This document shows positions 61,442 to 64,000 of a stretch of 64,000 bases of DNA, piece after piece. The notes beneath the pieces are model-generated. The model searched no databases. It saw only the letters and a program-made list of their open reading frames with translations, and had not been told where the DNA came from. The position numbers and the translations under genes were made by a program. Where the stretch lies: NCBI GenBank assembly GCA_038150225.1, contig JAYQWG010000002.1, positions 24,468 to 88,467 on the forward strand. The letters are read 5' to 3'. This DNA comes from Lucifugimonas sp038150225. Its GTDB lineage: Bacteria > Chloroflexota > Dehalococcoidia > Lucifugimonadales > Lucifugimonadaceae. How positions within the stretch are numbered: the stretch's first letter is position 1; each line of letters begins with the position of its first letter.

Positions 61442-62677
61442 TCAGACCGTAACCGAAGTTTTACTCTCGAGCGAGAAGTCCTTCACCGCAAGATCGGCAA
61501 TGTAGTCGCCAATGACCAGAGACGCAGTTGCCCCCGGTGACGGAGCGTTTAGAACGTGGATGGCTCCGTTGACTTCCTCGATACGGAAGTCATCCAGCAA
61601 ATTACCACTTCGATCTACGGCCTGAGCACGAACACCTGAGCCCTTTCCAGACAGGTCTTCGCTCGTAAGTTCAGGCACGAGCTGCTGCAAGCTTTTCAGG
61701 AATACGCTTTTTCGGAATGAACGGTTCATTTCCCAGAGACCCATTTTCCAGTCTCTAGCTGATAACTTCCAGAATCCAGGGAACGTAACCGTGCGGGCAA
61801 TATCGCTGAGCGAGAAATCACTCTTTCTGTAACCTTCTCGTTTCATTGCCATAACAGCGTTAGGTCCTGCTTCAACCCAGCCCTTCATTGTCTGCGTCAG
61901 GTGCACACCTAGAAATGGGAAAGCCGGATCGGGTACTGGGTATATTAATCCTTTCACAAGATATTCACTCTCTTTTCGCAGTTTGTAGTACTCTCCGCGG
62001 AACGGAATGATTCTCAAACCAGAATTTATACCCATAGTTTCGGCGACGATATCGGAATGGAGACCTGCGCAGTTGATCACATTCTTGGTTTCGTAGTCTC
62101 CAGCGCTGGTGTTGAGAATCGTTGTCCCACTAAGAATTTTCGAACTCGTCAGCTCAGCGTTAAAAAATATTTCTCCACCTGAGGCCTGAATTTTTTCTGC
62201 ATAGACCCTGGTCACGTTCCGGTAATCGACGATACCAGTGCCCGGCGCGTACAGGGCAGCGCTTGCAGAGACATGAGGTTCAATTTCGGCAATTTCCTCT
62301 TTTTTGACCATGCGCAAACCTTTGACCTTGTTTGCTGTGCCTCGTTCCTCTAGAGCAGCGAGCCGCTGCTCACCAGCTTCGTCAGTCGCTACTATTAACT
62401 TTCCACACGTCCAGACGGGGATCTCATTTTCTTCGCAGAATTTGGTCATCGATGAGCGTCCGGCAACGCAGAACTCTGCTTTGAAGGAACCAGGTTTGTA
62501 GTAAATACCTGAGTGAATGACACCGGAGTTATGCCCACTTTGCTGCGTGCCCTGAGTACTGTTTTTCTCAAGGATGGCGAGTTTTAGCCCAGGCTTACGC
62601 TCCAGGAGTTTCATCGCCGTTGACAAACCAATTATTCCGGCTCCGATAACAACTACATCGTATTTACTTGAAGGCAA
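61442..62677 (-). CDS. lhgO: L-2-hydroxyglutarate oxidase (LhgO-like)
   Basis: 411-residue FAD oxidase. FAD loop YDVVVIGAGIIGLSTAMKLL, QSGHNSGVIHSGIYYKPGS, GTGIVDYRNVT, and a final FRIEEVNGAIHVLNAPSPGATASLVIG are those of the L-2-hydroxyglutarate oxidase/dehydrogenase group. It makes 2-oxoglutarate from L-2-hydroxyglutarate, passing electrons to the membrane. The frame extends 38 codons upstream to an ATG 4 nt from the divergent lutA; I prefer TTG 62677, which begins right before the FAD fold and leaves 118 bp of promoter. Confidence 0.85.
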   Translation of the reverse strand: MPSSKYDVVVIGAGIIGLSTAMKLLERKPGLKLAILEKNSTQGTQQSGHNSGVIHSGIYYKPGSFKAEFCVAGRSSMTKFCEENEIPVWTCGKLIVATDEAGEQRLAALEERGTANKVKGLRMVKKEEIAEIEPHVSASAALYAPGTGIVDYRNVTRVYAEKIQASGGEIFFNAELTSSKILSGTTILNTSAGDYETKNVINCAGLHSDIVAETMGINSGLRIIPFRGEYYKLRKESEYLVKGLIYPVPDPAFPFLGVHLTQTMKGWVEAGPNAVMAMKREGYRKSDFSLSDIARTVTFPGFWKLSARDWKMGLWEMNRSFRKSVFLKSLQQLVPELTSEDLSGKGSGVRAQAVDRSGNLLDDFRIEEVNGAIHVLNAPSPGATASLVIGDYIADLAVKDFSLESKTSVTV

Positions 62678-62794
62678 TTTTCGTTTTTCTTTCGAATCTG
62701 ATTTTCCGCAGATTGAAAAATACCATACGGCAAGGGCCAAATATACGACTGATCTCGTGTCAATAAGGCCCGCAAATCTGATAGTTTTCATCAG

Positions 62795-63586
62795 ATGAGT
62801 AACTTAGATGAAGCTTCCATTAGACCCAATAAAGTCACGCTGTTTTCGACCTGTATGGTCGAACAACTCACGCCAGAGGTCGGTCGTTCTGCTATCGAGG
62901 TTCTCGAACTTTTGGGAGTTGACGTCGAATATGTAGACGATCAAACCTGTTGCGGGCAACCAGCTTTCAACTCTGGTTTTCGCTCTGAAGCCCATCCAGT
63001 TGCCGCCCGCTTTGTCGATTTGTTCGAGAAAACTACTGGACCAATTGTAGTTCCATCTGGTTCATGCGCAGCGATGGTGAGGAATTACTACCAGCACTTA
63101 TTCCGTGACGAACCTGAAATAAAAACCAGGGCCGAGGCCGTATCAGAACGATTGTATGAGTTCACCGAGTTTGTTGTGGAGTTCTTCGGAACTAGTGCAC
63201 TAAAAGGACAAACTGCTCTCAGCAATACTGCCGCCTATCACAAGTGCTGCCATCTACTACGGGAAATCAAAATCGACGAAGAGCCGATACAAATGCTCAA
63301 TAACGTTGAGGGGCTCGATATGGTCCCATTAGAAAGAGCAGACGTTTGCTGCGGATTCGGTGGCTCGTTCTCAGTTAAAATGGCCGATATTTCTACGGCA
63401 GTACTACATGAAAAGCTCGACTATATTGAGAAATCGGGAGCCGACACAGTTGTTGCTGCCGATACAGGTTGCGTCTTACAAATGCAAGGCGGCCTGAGAC
63501 GTCGCGCGTCGTCCGTCCGAGTTGTGCATATCGCGGAATTCCTTGCCGAATCGGCGCAAAATGCAAAGGCAGGTAAACAACTATGA
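62795..63586 (+). CDS. lutA: L-lactate utilisation protein A-like Fe-S oxidoreductase (CCG domain)
   Basis: 263-residue cysteine-rich protein with two CCG domains: CCGQPAFNSG in the first half and CCGFGGSFSV in the second; HKCCHLLREIKI lies between them, where CCG proteins usually have a PCH or H-x-C motif. It matches LutA/YkgE, part of the LutABC complex oxidising L-lactate to pyruvate. Its stop overlaps the lutB start (ATGA). The neighbouring lhgO suggests 2-hydroxyacid oxidation more broadly. Confidence 0.9.
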   Translation: MSNLDEASIRPNKVTLFSTCMVEQLTPEVGRSAIEVLELLGVDVEYVDDQTCCGQPAFNSGFRSEAHPVAARFVDLFEKTTGPIVVPSGSCAAMVRNYYQHLFRDEPEIKTRAEAVSERLYEFTEFVVEFFGTSALKGQTALSNTAAYHKCCHLLREIKIDEEPIQMLNNVEGLDMVPLERADVCCGFGGSFSVKMADISTAVLHEKLDYIEKSGADTVVAADTGCVLQMQGGLRRRASSVRVVHIAEFLAESAQNAKAGKQL

Positions 63587-64000
63587 AACCTGTCACGATT
63601 AATTTCCGCGACAAAGCATCCCAGACAATCTCAGATGACCAGATACAGAAGTCTTTAGAACACGTCTACACAGGATTCTTCAAAGGGCGCTTGGCGGCTG
63701 CATCTGAGACTGATAACTGGGAAGCGCTTCGATCAAAAGGAAAGGCGATCAAAGATCACACCATCGCCAATCTCGACTACTACCTCGAACTGCTGGCCAC
63801 AAATGTCGAAAAAGCTGGTGGCAATATCCACTTCGCAAATGATGCTGCTGAAGCAAGGAAATTGATCATTGATCTCGCGAGAGATCGCAAAGTCAAAACC
63901 GTGATCAAATCCAAATCAATGGTCTCAGAAGAGATGGGGCTTGCCGAGGCAATGAATGATGCTGGATTCGAGACAGTTGAAACTGATCTTGGTGAATACA
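63583..64000 (+). CDS. lutB: L-lactate utilisation protein B-like, 5' part (partial)
   Basis: 139 codons up to the right edge, in frame from ATG 63583 inside the lutA stop codon. It begins MKPVTINFRDKASQTISDD and continues with a helical stretch, then GNIHFANDAAEARKLIIDLA and VIKSKSMVSEEMGL, matching the LUD domain at the front of LutB/YkgF. The 4Fe-4S ferredoxin half should lie beyond the edge. LutB is the iron-sulfur electron-transfer component of the lactate-oxidising complex. Confidence 0.9.
   Translation, partial: MKPVTINFRDKASQTISDDQIQKSLEHVYTGFFKGRLAAASETDNWEALRSKGKAIKDHTIANLDYYLELLATNVEKAGGNIHFANDAAEARKLIIDLARDRKVKTVIKSKSMVSEEMGLAEAMNDAGFETVETDLGEY

Noticed and set aside
1..64000. 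CRISPR arrays, prophage, transposases or integrases
   Set aside because: I found no regularly spaced repeats, terminal inverted repeats with transposase, or phage genes anywhere in the window.

Overview
The window most likely comes from a marine Chloroflexota genome of the SAR202 type, assembled from short reads. Three things point there: seven enolase-superfamily (mandelate racemase/muconate lactonizing type) paralogs next to many dehydrogenases; a DUF2298 (Chlor_Arch_YYY) membrane protein beside a TIGR03663/Agl23-like protein, a pairing typical of Chloroflexota and archaea; and a large SRP RNA with an Alu domain. UGA serves as a normal stop in several intact genes, so the standard bacterial code applies. 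TTG starts are common, and a GAGG motif about 8 nt before the start codon recurs.

Layout. 1-8576: carbohydrate/sugar-acid catabolism (cupin, GMC dehydrogenase with small subunit, enolase A interrupted by an artefactual N-gap, lactonase, enolase B, sulfatase, aldo/keto reductase), then tRNA-Leu(UAG). 8760-12119: phosphonate/phosphite-type ABC importer. 12472-22443: mixed catabolic enzymes (2-hydroxyacid dehydrogenase, DODA-type dioxygenase, enolases C and D, Zn-dehydrogenase, ThDP enzyme, ketopantoate-reductase-like protein, D-aminoacylase). 22530-29035: housekeeping (lepA, galU, SRP RNA, ksgA, ispE). 29120-35873: SDR, a decayed gene, peroxiredoxin, Zn-dehydrogenase, tandem enolases E and F, a second KPR. 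35900-43319: nucleic-acid and secretion housekeeping (dinG, ogg, cca, a DsbA-like protein with in-frame UGA, rnc, ftsY). 43352-50543: membrane/glycan cassette. 50581-53389: SDR, enolase G and an RraA-like gene with an in-frame UGA. 53493-58907: NuoEFG/formate-dehydrogenase-like complex and thioredoxin. 59016-64000: tRNA-Sec, DUF362, aldo/keto reductase, L-2-hydroxyglutarate oxidase and lutAB.

The strongest novel signal is a pair: a selenocysteine tRNA (anticodon UCA) at 59016-59113, and a DsbA/FrnE-like gene at 41008-41646 whose only in-frame stop is a UGA exactly where the family has its redox cysteine, followed by a hairpin placed like a bacterial SECIS. This suggests a selenoprotein that standard gene callers would truncate. 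Two housekeeping-context genes (ftsY and the Agl23-like gene) have no ATG/GTG/TTG near their true N-termini, yet carry ideal Shine-Dalgarno sites before CTG and ATA. The apparent frameshift in enolase A is caused by an unmerged 55-bp contig overlap around the N-run.
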